From contig NC_133534.1 in NCBI RefSeq assembly GCF_048544455.1, forward strand, positions 123,714,269 through 123,778,268: a stretch of DNA of 64,000 bases, in the 5' to 3' direction. The stretch comes from Silene latifolia. Its lineage: Eukaryota; Streptophyta; Magnoliopsida; Caryophyllales; Caryophyllaceae. The notes beneath the pieces were generated by a model. That model saw only the letters and a program-made list of their open reading frames with translations. It ran no database searches and was not told the DNA's origin. Shown one piece after another: positions 10,549 through 21,632 of this stretch (within the stretch, counting starts at the first letter, position 1; every line of letters starts with the position of its first letter). Made by a program: the position numbers and the translations under genes.

Positions 10549-11597
10549 CATCTCATCAAGAATGAGAGTTTGGTGGAGTCCTCCCTAAACCACCACTTGT
10601 AAATATTTCTAACTCCCTAACTTACATTTCAATTCTTGTATTGCATTTTTGTCATTTTTGGATTTTTATTTACTTTGATCAAAATAATTGTCATGTAAGA
10701 GAGAAGTGAGGGAGGGACTAACAACTTCAATTGATGTGTAGTGCTTTACCTTAGTGTGGGGATGGCAATTGCCTAGGCTATCCATGCCTTAGTAGTGCCC
10801 CCACAATGAAGAACACAAGCCTTGAAAGAAAGAATGGAAGAATGAAAAAGGGAATGCGCTGTGCACGGATGGAACTGAATCCGTGTACACAGAGAAAGAA
10901 TCCGAGCGGATTCCAGAGAATCCGCCCGTCTTATGCAATCCGAGCGTCCTGCAGAAAAGACGCCCGTCTTGAACTGAGCTGAGTTTTGGAATTTTCTTGA
11001 CTGTTAAAGAATCCGAGCGGATTCCCCGAAATCCGCCCGTCTTGAAGAATTCGTCCGTCTTGTAAAAAAGACGCCCGTCTTTGCAGCTGAAGAAAACAAG
11101 CAAAAATATCTGGACTGAAATCCGTCCGTCTTTGAAGAAATCCGCCCGTCCCATGTTCAGAAAATCCGAGCGGATTGTACCAAATCCGCCCGTCTTTAGG
11201 CGAGCTTTTGCAAAGATTGAAGAAGCAGAATCCGCACGGATTGAGCCTAATCCGCACGGATTGCCCCTGCAGTTTTGAAATTTTCGGCTTCTTTAAAACC
11301 CCTCCCACCTTCATTCATTCATTCATTCATTCATAAACACTACCCACAACATCAAAACCCTCATCCCCTCCATCATAAAAACAAAAACCTTCAACAACAT
11401 TCAATAAAATCAAATCAAACCATCCTTCCCACAACAAATTAATCACTCCTTCTTCAACAAAAATCAAAACCAAGAACAAAATCTTCAACCTTTGAGTCGA
11501 TTTTTGTTTTCATAAAGGCAAAGCCTTTCACCTTAAAATCGATTTGGGCATACTACAAATTGAAGATTTTTCATTCTTTTCTTGGTTAAGCTCATCA
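10549..11597 (+). other. Spacer between gag-pro and ORF1 of inner Athila
   Basis: No gene. It takes the place of the whole pol region. It holds GAGAGTTTGGTGGAGTCCTCC shared with outer Athila, an AGTGTGGGGATGG purine motif near 10755, the CG palindrome array (10880-11275), a CATT microsatellite near 11310-11335 and the A-rich leader of ORF1. Confidence 0.75.
10880..11275. repeat. CG palindrome array inside inner Athila
   Basis: Repeated AATCCGAGCGGATT, AATCCGCCCGTCTT, GACGCCCGTCTT and AATCCGCACGGATT at irregular spacing, about 15 sites. Same motif family as the U3 arrays of the element's own LTRs. It inflates short spurious frames on both strands. Confidence 0.8.
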
Positions 11598-13202
11598 ATG
11601 GCAAGGACTGAGGGTGCAACAAATGCAACAAAGGCACCAAAGGCTAAGGCACTCTCACAAAGGCAAAAGGCTCTTCAAACAAAGAAAGCTTTGGCTATGG
11701 TGGTGGCTACACCAAACTTGGAAGTGCAACAACAACAACAACCTTCTATGGGACCATCAAAATCCTCTACTCCGGTAATTAATCAACTTTTGCATTATCC
11801 GGAGGTAACTTTTATTTCCGATACCCATAGAAATACCTTTGTCAAGTTTGCTATGAAATCTATTCAATCCACCAAATTCATATGTAAAGATGCCTTGGAA
11901 AAATTGGGTGTTCTTGAACAAACAATAGCCTTTTTCAAAGCCATGGGGTTGGAGAAATTATTTGAAACAAAGGAATTGACATACCCCTCCCTTGTCTTGG
12001 AATTTTTAAGTTCTTTGAAAGTCACCAAAATTGAGAATAGGGAAAATATCGAGTTTCGTCTAGCTAATGTTAGTAGACGCATTACCTTTAAGGAATTGGG
12101 TGAAATTTTGGGTCTTACTGATGAGGAAAGTTATTTCAAGAGTTATGGAAAGTATGACCCCGAACCTCTTTGGGAGGCAATCTCCGGGAAGAAATTTAAG
12201 GATTTTCATGCGTGTCGTGCTCTTTTGGTCCATCATCCGGGCATAAGAGTATGGCACAAGGTTGTGGGAAATACCATAATTGCTAGGAAAGACACCAATC
12301 ATTTCACAAGACTCGATTTTATTCTCCTTGAATCGGCTTTGAATATCGGAAGAATTCACACCAAGCCTTACAATTCTTTGAGGCTATTGGTTGATAGATG
12401 GCTTAATGTTGATAATGGGAAGAAGGGCACGACCGTTATTGTCAATGGCGGCCTAGTCACGGTCCTAGCTAAGCACTTTGATCCTAATTTCAATAACGAT
12501 AAGAAGTACAAAGCAAAGCAAGGTGGCCATCTCATTGATATGCACATTATGATTCACAAGTTCAAGTGGGTTGCCCATAACCCCCTTGACACTAAATATG
12601 GGTGGCTAACTAGTGAAGCTAGATCGTTCACCTTGCCCTCGAAGATTTGTCGCCTAAGCGTCCACCGGACCAATTATCTACTTCCCCTTTCCGAAGAAGC
12701 CGAGTATATCATTCAACAACAAAAGGGTGATCTTGAAACCCCCTCCTCTTCCATTGTCATACCACCTTACCCCTTTGAGTATGAAGAGTTCAAGCCGGAA
12801 GGAATTGAAATTGGGAAAGACTATGTGACTCTTCTCATGCAAGCAATGCACAAGCAAGCCCATGAAGATCGGAAAAATGCGTATTTGGCTCAATATCCAC
12901 CCCTCCTACATCTAGCTAGGCAAGGACTCCTTGATCCATCTTGTCCTTTGCCTAGTTGGGCGGATAGAGAAGTCTTATTTCCGGGTCCATCTAGGGACGT
13001 GGTGGGAGATAATGAGGTTGTTGGAAATGATGAAGAAGTTGATGATAATATTGAGGAAGAAGCAATGGAAGAAGAAAGAAATGGTGAAGATGATGAAGGG
13101 GAAGATGAGGAAGAAAGTGAAGAAGCAAATGACAAGGAAAGTGGCAATGTGACCACTTCTCATGAGGGAAGTGGTGATGATGATAGCATGATGGAAGACT
13201 AG
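11598..13202 (+). CDS. Athila ORF1-type protein (intact)
   Basis: The open frame begins at ATG 11544, but ATG 11598 (MARTEGATNATK) is the better start because the upstream 18 codons look like leader. The product is about 534 residues: a Lys/Ala/Gln-rich N-terminus with a Gln run, a globular centre with FKAMGLEKLFETKELTYPSL, SLVLEFLSSLKV-type and ELGEILGL motifs and VNGGLVTVLAKHFDPNFNN, then a very acidic C-terminal tail (about residues 460-534). This matches the ATHILA ORF-1 family found between pol and the 3' LTR (the 'env-like' position), whose function is unknown. No signal peptide or membrane segment is seen, which argues against an envelope. A homologous, broken copy lies at 5661-5855/16928-18233. 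Confidence 0.85.
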   Translation: MARTEGATNATKAPKAKALSQRQKALQTKKALAMVVATPNLEVQQQQQPSMGPSKSSTPVINQLLHYPEVTFISDTHRNTFVKFAMKSIQSTKFICKDALEKLGVLEQTIAFFKAMGLEKLFETKELTYPSLVLEFLSSLKVTKIENRENIEFRLANVSRRITFKELGEILGLTDEESYFKSYGKYDPEPLWEAISGKKFKDFHACRALLVHHPGIRVWHKVVGNTIIARKDTNHFTRLDFILLESALNIGRIHTKPYNSLRLLVDRWLNVDNGKKGTTVIVNGGLVTVLAKHFDPNFNNDKKYKAKQGGHLIDMHIMIHKFKWVAHNPLDTKYGWLTSEARSFTLPSKICRLSVHRTNYLLPLSEEAEYIIQQQKGDLETPSSSIVIPPYPFEYEEFKPEGIEIGKDYVTLLMQAMHKQAHEDRKNAYLAQYPPLLHLARQGLLDPSCPLPSWADREVLFPGPSRDVVGDNEVVGNDEEVDDNIEEEAMEEERNGEDDEGEDEEESEEANDKESGNVTTSHEGSGDDDSMMED

Positions 13203-15156
13203 CAAGCCTTGGAGACTCCTACACTCCCATGGTTTGTCTATATCTCTTTGTATTTTATTTCATTTTGATCATTGTTGGTTTAGTCCTAGCAACATCAAAT
13301 GACTCACACCTCGGTACCATTGAGGTGTTCTTATCTTATTGTTCCCATTTGTAAAATCCAAAATGACAAACTAGTTTCATGCATAGCATAGTGTGTGCAT
13401 GAACTATACCCATCCTTGGACATTAGCAATAGTGTCTCACTCGGTTTGGGGAAGTTAATGCATACGCAACGGGAGGTAATCTAAATTATCCTCTCCGTCA
13501 TAACAAAAACCATGCATCATGTAGTGTAGCTTAGTATAGAATTGCATTTAGTATAGAAATCATGCATCATCTTTGCATAATTTCCATCATTTTGGCCATT
13601 GAGGACAATGCCCATATTAGTGTGGGGATGGGAATTCTAACATTTAACTCTTATTCAAAAACCCATAAAAATTAAAAAAATTTCAAAAATCATAAAAATT
13701 GAAAAAATTGAAAACCCAAAAACAAGTTCATTTCCTTTGTATATATTGTCTTGTATATATTGTGTTTGTTTTATCCTTGTTCACATTGATTGACTACGCC
13801 ACATCCGAGACATGAGGATATTGAAGACCGCATGGTATGATCTTTCCAATCTCCTTTTTCCTCTTTATGTTAATGACTATGTGGCTTTATTTTGATTGAT
13901 GCGGTATAACAATGTGAATCTAGGACATGCATTTAGATTGTTTGTCATATTAGTTGGTAGAATCATTTGCATTAGGATGTTTATATGCTAGTTGCATCAT
14001 GACATGTAGTTTGCATGTTAGAAAAAATTTTGCGAAACCGTCTACTTGGGAAGCTTGACAAATGTATATAGGCCCTAGTAGATGCTTTTTATTCTTAAGA
14101 CATTGCTTGTTAGAATACTTGTAAAACACCCTAGGATGTGTCATGCTAGTATCCTTTGACCCATAGTTTAAGGCCGAGTCAAGAGTACCTTGTGGTGTGA
14201 TAACTCCTTGGCTACCGTTTATTCCAAGGTGACCCTTGAAACCATGCATACAACCATCATTCATCCATGTTCTACCATATATTTTTGTCATCAAAGGGAA
14301 TGGGCACAAAAAGAAATCAATTTGAGTTCAATGAAATGAAAAGTGAAAGAAAGTTTGCAAAAATGCATCAAATGAAAAGAGGAGCAAAAATAGAACTCCT
14401 AAGCTTCAAATACAAGCCACCCTCGTTACTAATTGGGGTGACTTTGAAAATGTTCAAAAAGAAATGCAAAAAAAAAAAAAATATTTTGTCAAGTATTGAA
14501 ATGCCAAAAATCAAAAAGAAATGGCAAAGAAAGTGTTCTGAAATGTCAAATGCCACAAGAAATTGGGGGGAAAAACAAAAACAAAAGCAAACTCCCAAAA
14601 TGAAACTCAAACATCTATTGATCCCTTTATCCATCATATCCATTTTTGTGCATGGTAGAGAGGGGACGACCCTTCTTCTTGTCTAGGCAAGAAGGGGAAT
14701 TCCGCGATCCTCCAGTGTTTCTAACACCATAGGGAGTCTACTTTTGACAAAAGCATTTAACGATTGAGGACAAAGGTACCCTAGCTTGACACATTTTGGA
14801 GGTGATTTATTGGTATCCTTCTAGGCCTAGTAGTTTGAACAAATTGCATCTATGAAGGATTGTGTACCCTTGAATTGCTTCCCTTGTAGATAATTTCCGC
14901 CACTTGATGAGGGAGTGGCTATTCTTTTTGTAGATGCATCCATTATGTGTTTTGTGTGCTTATTGTTTGGATGTGTCGCCATTTTGGCAAGACCCACCTT
15001 GCCTTGCAAGAAGGCATCCTACCTCATGGTTGTCTTGTTGTGAGTTGAAGGGGCGGAGTGAGACCCGCTAATTGTCTCATATCGGCTATATTATTAGGAT
15101 AGGTTAGTATTGGTCCTAGTCTTTGTCACCTCTTTACTCGGGACGAGCAAAGGTTC
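13203..15156 (+). other. 3' untranslated region of inner Athila
   Basis: About 2 kb, no gene; short frames here are spurious. Near 13600-13630 it contains TTGAGGACAATGCCCATATTAGTGTGGGGATGGG-like sequence, a purine tract conserved at 18760-18792 in outer Athila. The last kilobase (14100-15156) is closely collinear with 19350-20370. Confidence 0.75.
13615..13630 (+). promoter_or_regulatory. Internal polypurine-like motif of Athila
   Basis: TAGTGTGGGGATGGG, preceded by TTGAGGACAATGCCC. It resembles the real PPT (GGTTTGGGGATATT at 15157-15170) and is repeated near 10755 and at 18784-18795. Could prime extra plus-strand synthesis; function inferred. Confidence 0.45.
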
Positions 15157-15170
15157 GGTTTGGGGATATT
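15157..15170 (+). promoter_or_regulatory. Polypurine tract of inner Athila
   Basis: GGTTTGGGGATATT directly abuts the 3' LTR, in the conserved context GGGACGAGCAAAGGTTCGGTTTGGGG. Same arrangement at 20371-20389. Confidence 0.8.
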
Positions 15171-16927
15171 TGATGTGACCATAATTGGCGCATATTTAGC
15201 CCCCGAATTACCCTTGTTTCCATGCTTTTTAGTACTTATTTAGGTCATTTCTTATCTTTAGTTCTTTGTTTTGCATGCATATTCTTTGATATTTTGATCC
15301 CTTGGTAGGAAAGGAGTAAGAATCTTGCATTTTCATGGCAAAACAAGACTAAATTGATCAAATTCAATGACCAAGCATCAAGGAGAGACAAGATTAGAAG
15401 GCCTTTGTACATATCATAGTAGAAGAGCAATGTTGAGAAAAGATCCTTGAGTCCCCAAGGAAATCCCCAAGGAATTTATGAAGAAAAGGGGAGAAAAGAA
15501 GAAGTTACCACGCTGACTGACAATCCGAGCGGATTGTCAACAATCCGCCCGTCCCGCCCTTGCACAATCCGAGCGTCCCCACTGAATCCGCTCGGATTCC
15601 CCTCTCAATCCGCCCGGATTCCCAGAATCCGCTCGGATTCCATCGCCCAAATCCGGCCGTCCCGACCTTAATCCGCCCGGATTCCTTCACAAAGACGGGT
15701 TGTCTTCTTCAAGCTACGAAAAGAGAAGCCCTTCTCTCCAAAAATACCGGCTTCTCCTTGCTCAACTTAAAAAGTGTAATTACTAGTTTAGCCCTTAGTT
15801 AACCCTAATGCATCCTCCCTAATTTTCACTATAAATACCCCATTAGTCTAATTAGAGGAGCATGTTCTTCTTATCAATAATTAGTGTAGTTAATATCAAT
15901 CAAATCTCTCTTCAATATTGTAATCAAGTATTAATCAGGTTTTAATCCAAGTTTTAGTTCTTTAATCTCTCTTTAGTTCATCCTTTATTTTGGGTAATTG
16001 AAGATTATTTGGGTTATTATTGGGAGATTGACAACCTCTCAATCTAGCATTCAAGTACTTCTATTATTCTTGCTTTATTATTGGAATCATTAGTAGGTAT
16101 AATCTCTTAATCCCTTTTTAATTATTGTTAATTACTTTCATTTATTCATCATGTTTCATATTGTTGGTATGATTGACAACCTTGCTAGCATGATCAACAT
16201 GATAATGAGTGAGTAGTCTCTTAGCTAGGGTTAATGGGTGATTAGGGGAAACCAACATGGGGAATGATTCATGCTCAAATTAATATGCTTTCATATCTTA
16301 TTTGCTTGCTTGTTTTGATCTCAACTCATGCACATGTTATATTTGATGAAATGCTAAGCCTATGAATCCTTGCATTTACTATCATCTCCTATCTTTTCAA
16401 TGAGACTTGTAAGACATAACCCAACTCGAGTCTCATTAGACCATGCATGTTGTTGAGTAGGGAAGATTAAGTCGACTTGTAGGTGTTGTACAATCTAATC
16501 GATTCGGCTCCGGGACCCAAACTTTCCTAGGATTGTAAGATATAACCCAACTCAATCCATCACAACAATAATTGCTTGCTTATAATTTGAGAACATGTTT
16601 GTATGATCATATCCCATGATTCCCCTATGACCCCATGACACCCTAGTGCCTTTAATCAATTGTTTACACCCCTTTAATTCATCTTGCTTGTTTATTTTTC
16701 ATTGTTATTCTAGTTTAGTAACCTTCTACATCAACCCAATTTGTGACACCCCTTAGACACCACTAGTTACAATAGAAATCTCATTTCAACTCCCGTCCCT
16801 TGGGATCCGACCTTTACTTGCCTCTTTACTAATTGTAGAGTTGCTTGTTAAGCTATAAATTGTGTTTTGATTCGACCGTGACCAACGACCACATCTATTT
16901 ACTTGTGAATACGAAACGGACCGATCA
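15171..16927 (+). repeat. 3' LTR of inner Athila
   Basis: 1757 bp, TGATGTGACC...CGATCA, followed by the TSD ACATT. TATA box at 15830-15837, CG palindrome array at 15520-15685 in better palindromic condition than in the 5' LTR. Confidence 0.95.
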
Positions 16928-18233
16928 ACATTCTTCCTACTAAGTTTATGTGCCATGACACATTGAGGAAACTATGCATCTATCATCAAACCGAGGAACT
17001 TTTTGACTTTTTTAGTCTTTCAACTATGTTCCACATGCATGAATTCACTTATCGGTCCTTAGTTCTTGAATTCTTGAGTTTTCTAAAGATATCTACCTTG
17101 AACAAGACAATTTGTGTGGAGTTTAGACTAGAGAACACAACTCGAATGATGACTCTTGTGGAGTTTGCTAGTGTGTTGGGCCTTGATGTATCACCTACCC
17201 GTACATCAAAGCCGCAGAATTATAGTATAGCTCCTCTATGGTGAGCCATGACGGGTCGCGATTTCTCTTTAATTAAGGAATGCTCGGCCTCTTACATTCA
17301 AAACCCCATTATTTGGCTCACTAACCGGTTTTTCAAAAGCACTCTTTTAGCCCGCCGTGATCCCGCGGTAGTGAATGAACTCTATCTTGTTTTTATGGAG
17401 TCCTACCTCAAGATACAAGGGAGGAGAGGTTATCACTTCAACGCTCCCCTAGTTCTTCTTGAAAGATGGGCAAAGTTCCGGAATGGAGATGATGATGGTA
17501 TGATCCACATTGTTAATGGGGGATTAATAACAAAGCTTACAAAATTGTTTAACCCCAACTTCAACAACAACAATGCTTATATACCTCTTCCGGGCAACAC
17601 CAAGATTGATGAAATGTTGCTTCTCCGACAACACCATTGGATAGCTTTTGAAGGCTATGAGAAAAGGATTAAGTGGATCACCAAAGGGAGCACCCCATGT
17701 ACCTTCCAATGGAAGTCTTAACAAGAATATCACCTCGAAGGGGTCCTCTCTCACAATTGCCATCTTACCTCGTCCCAACTAATGCAAACCGAGCAAACCA
17801 TAACCCACCTCCTACTCCACCTCAACAACAAGAACCTCATGCAAATGAAGAAGAAAAAGTTGTGATCCCACCTTACCCCTTTCAATATCAACCATATAAT
17901 CACCCAAATCCCTTCATCCTTCCGAGAGATGACTTTCTCACGGGTATACTCCAAGATATACAGCAAAGGCAATATGAAGCGCGAGTGGACAATTACTATG
18001 CTCTCTACCCATAATTCCACTGATTGGCACGTCAAGGGCATATCAGTGAAGAGGTAATGCTTCCCTCTTGGGCTCAAATAGATATCCTATTTCCAAAATC
18101 GGAAAATGCCAATGGTGGAGCACATGGCCATGAAGAAGGAGAAGGTGAAAGGTCAAGTAGCGGTGATACGGTGGAGGTGAATAGCGAGGGGGACGATTTT
18201 ATGGACTTCTATGAAAGCAATGCATCAAAGTAG
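16928..18233 (+). pseudogene. Outer Athila ORF1, 3' part (broken)
   Basis: Resumes ORF1 after the inner Athila. The frame from 16948 has a TGA at 17242-17244 inside the conserved PLW motif, reopens in the same frame (17248-17700), then shifts near 17700 into the frame of 17673-18014, which meets TAA 18012-18014 and TGA 18018-18020 and continues to TAG 18231-18233. Conserved blocks match the intact copy: YRSLVLEFLSFLKI, IVNGGLITKLTKLFNPNFNNN, VVIPPYPFQY, LARQGHI...LPSWAQIDILFP, and an acidic tail. At least four disabling changes plus the insertion make it dead. Confidence 0.8.
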
Positions 18234-20370
18234 AAATGTGATAGCGAAATTGGAGGGGATGATAGTAACCAATGAAGATGTTTGTGAGCTTGGTGGAGCG
18301 GGCATGAGGCACCCACCATGGCCAAGGTGAAACTCTTCTTTTCCCCTCACTTTTCATGACAAAAATATAATGCTTTTCTAACTTGGTTGACAATTAATTA
18401 TTTCAAACTTTAATGGTGTCCTTGCAAAAGTTAAGGACTATTATTCCACCTTAGCAACCTTTAGGTGGTGATAAATTTATTGTTCCCACTTTTAAAAATC
18501 CAAAATGACAAACGAGTTTCATGCATTGCATACTTGTGCATGAACTCCCCCATTTTTTTACACTAGAAATAGTGTCTTACTCTGTTTGGGGAAGTTCAAG
18601 CACAAGCATTGGGAGTTAATCTAAATTAGCTCTCCAAAAAATAAATTCATGCATCATATAGTAGTATTGAATGCATCACTTGTTTATTTGTCATGTAGCT
18701 TGCATAGTAGTAGGAAAACATGCATTCTCATTTAGCTTGCAAAATTTCCTATCGTTTTGGCCATTGAGGACAATGCCCATACTAGTGTGGGGATGATAAA
18801 TTCAAACTTGACTTTTAAATAAAAAAATGATAAAAATTAAATTTTTTTGAAAAATACAAAAACATGTCTTTTTATTTCATAAGCAGAAAAATCATAAAAA
18901 TTTGAAAAATTGAAAAACCTAAAACATGTTCATTCCTTTATAGTGTAGAATTGTATATATTTTGTATATACTTGTTTGTTTGTTTGTTTATTTGTTTGTT
19001 TATCCTTATTTCACATTGATCGACTATGCCACATATGAGACATGAGGATTATGAAGACCACATGGTATGATCTTTCCAATATCCTTTTTCCCTTCTATGT
19101 TAATGACAATGTGGCTTTATTTTGATTGATGCGGTTTACACCAATGTGATGGTAGGAGTTGCATTTCGTTTATATGACATACTAGTTGGTAGAAGCATAT
19201 GCATTAGGTTGTATAAATTTTAGTTGCATCATGGCATATAGTTGCATTTTAGAAAATTTTGTGAAAACATCTATTTGGGAAACTTGACAAGTGTATATAA
19301 GACCCTTGTAGATACTTTTTCTTCTTAAGACTTTGCTCATTCGAATGCTTTTAAAACACCCTAAGATGTGTCATGCTAGTATCTTTTGACCCATGGATTA
19401 AGGCCTAGTAAAAAGTACCTTGTGGTGTGATAACTCCTTGGCTATCGTTTATTCCAAGGTGACTCTTGAAACCATGCAACCATCTTCCACATTCTACCAC
19501 ATTTTGTCAATAAAAGGGAATGGGCACAAAAATTATCAAAATTTGAGTTCAAGCATTGAAATGAAAATGAAAAAGTTTGCAATTTGCATCAAACAAAAGA
19601 GCAGTATAAAAAGAAGAACTACTATGCTTCAAATATAAGCACCCTCACTACAAATGGAGTAACTTTGAAAATGTTCAAAAGAAAATGCAAACAGTTGAAA
19701 GTTGTCAAGTATTGAAATCCCAAACATCAAAGAAATGGCAAAAAGAAAGTGTTCTCAAATGTCAAATGCCACAAGAAATTAGGGGGAAAAACAACAACAA
19801 AAGCAAAATCCCATATGAAACTCAAAACATATTGATCCCTTTATCCATTGAATCCACTTTTGTGCATGGTAGAGAGGGGACGACCCTTCTTCTTGTCTAG
19901 GCAAGAAAGGGAATTCCGCTATCCTCTAGTGTTTCTAACACCATAGGGAGTCTACTCTAGACAAAAGCATTTAACAATTGAGGATAAAGGTACCCTATCT
20001 TGACACAACTTGGAGGTGATTTATTGGTATCCTTCTAGGCTTTGTAGTTTGAATAAACCGTATCTATGATGGAGTGTGTGCCCTTAGATTTCTTCCCTTA
20101 TAGATAATTTCCGCCACTTAGATAAGGAAAGTGGCTATTCATTTGTGTAGATGCATCCATTACTTGCTTTTGTGTGCTTAATGCTTGGATGTATTGCCAT
20201 TTTGGCAAGACTCACCTTGCCTTGCAAGAAGGCATCCTACCTCATGGTTGTCTTGTTGTGAGTTGAAGGGGTGGAGTGAGACCCGTTAATTGTCTCATAT
20301 CGGCTATGTTAGTAGGTTATTTTAAATAAAGGTCATAGTTTTAGTCACCTCTTTACTCGGGACGAGCAAA
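18234..20370 (+). other. 3' untranslated region of outer Athila
   Basis: No gene. Collinear with 13203-15156 of inner Athila, including the ACTAGTGTGGGGATG purine motif at 18782-18796, a TTTG/TTTA microsatellite near 18971-19002 and the segment GAGAGGGGACGACCCTTCTT near 19871. Confidence 0.75.
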
Positions 20371-20389
20371 GGTTCGGTTTGGGGATGTT
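20371..20389 (+). promoter_or_regulatory. Polypurine tract of outer Athila
   Basis: GGTTCGGTTTGGGGATGTT directly precedes the LTR start TGATATGACTCC, in the same context as at 15157-15170. Confidence 0.8.
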
Positions 20390-20714
20390 TGATATGACTC
20401 CTATTTCAGCACAATTAGTCCCCGAATTAACCTCATTGATAATACTTTATAGCACATAATTGGGTCATTTACTATCTTTAGTTTCCCATTTTGCATATTC
20501 TTTAAGGTTTTGTCCCCTTGGTAGGAAAGGAGTGCTACCCTTGCATTTATGAGGCGAAATGGAGCTAAATTGATCGCATCTAATGGCCAAGCATCAAAGA
20601 GAAAACAATACTAGAGGCCTAAGTAGATAATAAGGTGAAATGGGCAATGATGAAAAGATCCCTGCATCCGTGAAATGATCCTTGCGGATTGTTAAGGAGG
20701 AAAAAGAAGAGAAG

Positions 20715-20915
20715 TTGTCTGCACAGGAATCCGAGAGGATCAGGCACGATCCGGGCGTCTCACAACACCAATATCCGGGAGTCATGTGCCCAAGACGAGC
20801 GTATCGCAGCGTAAAGATCCGAGCGTCTTCCCTCTGGATCCGAGCGGATCGCAAGTCAGAGAGCCCGTGCCACAACACAGGACGAGCGGATCGTGGTAAG
20901 ACTAGCACGGGAATC
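20715..20915. repeat. CG motif array in U3 of outer Athila LTR
   Basis: Copies of GATCCGGGCGTC, ATCCGAGCGTC, ATCCGAGCGGATCG and GGACGAGCGGATCG end about 100 bp upstream of the TATA box. Equivalent in position to 6200-6385 but with the arm GATCCG in place of AATCCG. Confidence 0.7.
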
Positions 20916-21080
20916 TGCTCATTTCCTTCGGGAGGAGCTTTTCCTCAACTTTTCTTAGGGTCTTAATAGTCATTTAAGCCCTTAGTAACCCTAATCTTTG
21001 TACCTAATCTTTAGTATAAATACCCCTTCTTACTACCTAGATTAGGATCAATGACAATGCTCTCTTAAGCAATCTTAATC

Positions 21081-21283
21081 TATAACAACCTGACCCACCA
21101 CGGTCGTAACACAACCCAATAAGATGGGATATGTACCTTTAGGCCCGTCACTTGTCCTCACTTAAGCCCAAAAGCACAAGACCTTGTTACTAAGTGGTGG
21201 GTGGAATCCCTTATAAAAATATCACAATCTCCTCAATTCCCCGATGTGGGACAACCTTAATCTCAATAACTTGGGGTGTTAAA
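21081..21283 (-). repeat. TRIM 3' LTR
   Basis: 203 bp; differs from its partner at a few sites. Its first bases on the minus strand read TTTAACACCCC, so the canonical TG is lost in this copy. Confidence 0.85.
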
Positions 21284-21429
21284 ATCTCCCCCACTTAAAG
21301 AACACAATGTCCTCGTTGTGCCTCCAACTTGACCGCAGCCAAGCCCAGAATCCTCCCCCTCTAGGTGTGTGACCCGATACTCCCGACCACGGGCTCACCA
21401 CACGGTCGTAAGGTCGCTCTGATACCATT

Positions 21430-21632
21430 TATAACAACCTGACCCACCACGGTCGTAACACAACCCATTAAGATGGGATATGTACCTTTGGGCCCATCAC
21501 TTGTCCTCACTTAAGCCCAAAAGCACAAGGCCTTGTTACTAAGTGGTGGGTGGAATCCCTTATAAACATATCACAATCTCCTCAATTCCCCGATGTGGGA
21601 CAACCTTAATCTCAATAACTTGGGGTGTTACA
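21430..21632 (-). repeat. TRIM 5' LTR
   Basis: 203 bp, minus strand TGTAACACCCCAAG...GGTTGTTATA, with a TATAAG promoter-like box inside (minus strand, near 21560-21566) and the primer site immediately downstream. Confidence 0.85.

Larger units (their letters stand above)
5856..16927 (+). mobile_element. Inner Athila-type Ty3/Gypsy element lacking pol, complete with TSD
   Basis: Two 1757-bp LTRs (5856-7612 and 15171-16927) begin TGATGTGACC and end CGATCA. TSD ACATT is at 5851-5855 and 16928-16932. Between them: tRNA-Asp-type primer site, gag-protease, a spacer, an intact ORF1, a long 3' untranslated region and a PPT. Reverse transcriptase, RNase H and integrase are absent, so it must use enzymes from another Athila. 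LTRs differ at few sites, so it is the youngest Gypsy in the window. Confidence 0.93.
21081..21632 (-). mobile_element. TRIM (terminal-repeat retrotransposon in miniature), 552 bp
   Basis: Two 203-bp direct repeats (21081-21283 and 21430-21632) flank 146 bp. Read on the minus strand: LTR TGTAACACCCC...TTGTTATA, two bases, primer site TGGTATCAGAGC (21416-21427), short insert, PPT GTGGGGGAGAT (21284-21294), LTR. TSD TAATC at 21076-21080 and 21633-21637. No coding capacity; moves only with borrowed enzymes. It sits in the outer Athila LTR 59 bp after the TATA box. Confidence 0.9.

Noticed and set aside
12890..13156. Ser-rich open frames opposite the ORF1 acidic tail
   Set aside because: They are antisense shadows of GAA/GAT codons in ORF1.
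21416..21427. GCTCTGATACCA as part of a real tRNA gene
   Set aside because: It is the reversed primer site of the TRIM; no cloverleaf can be built around it.
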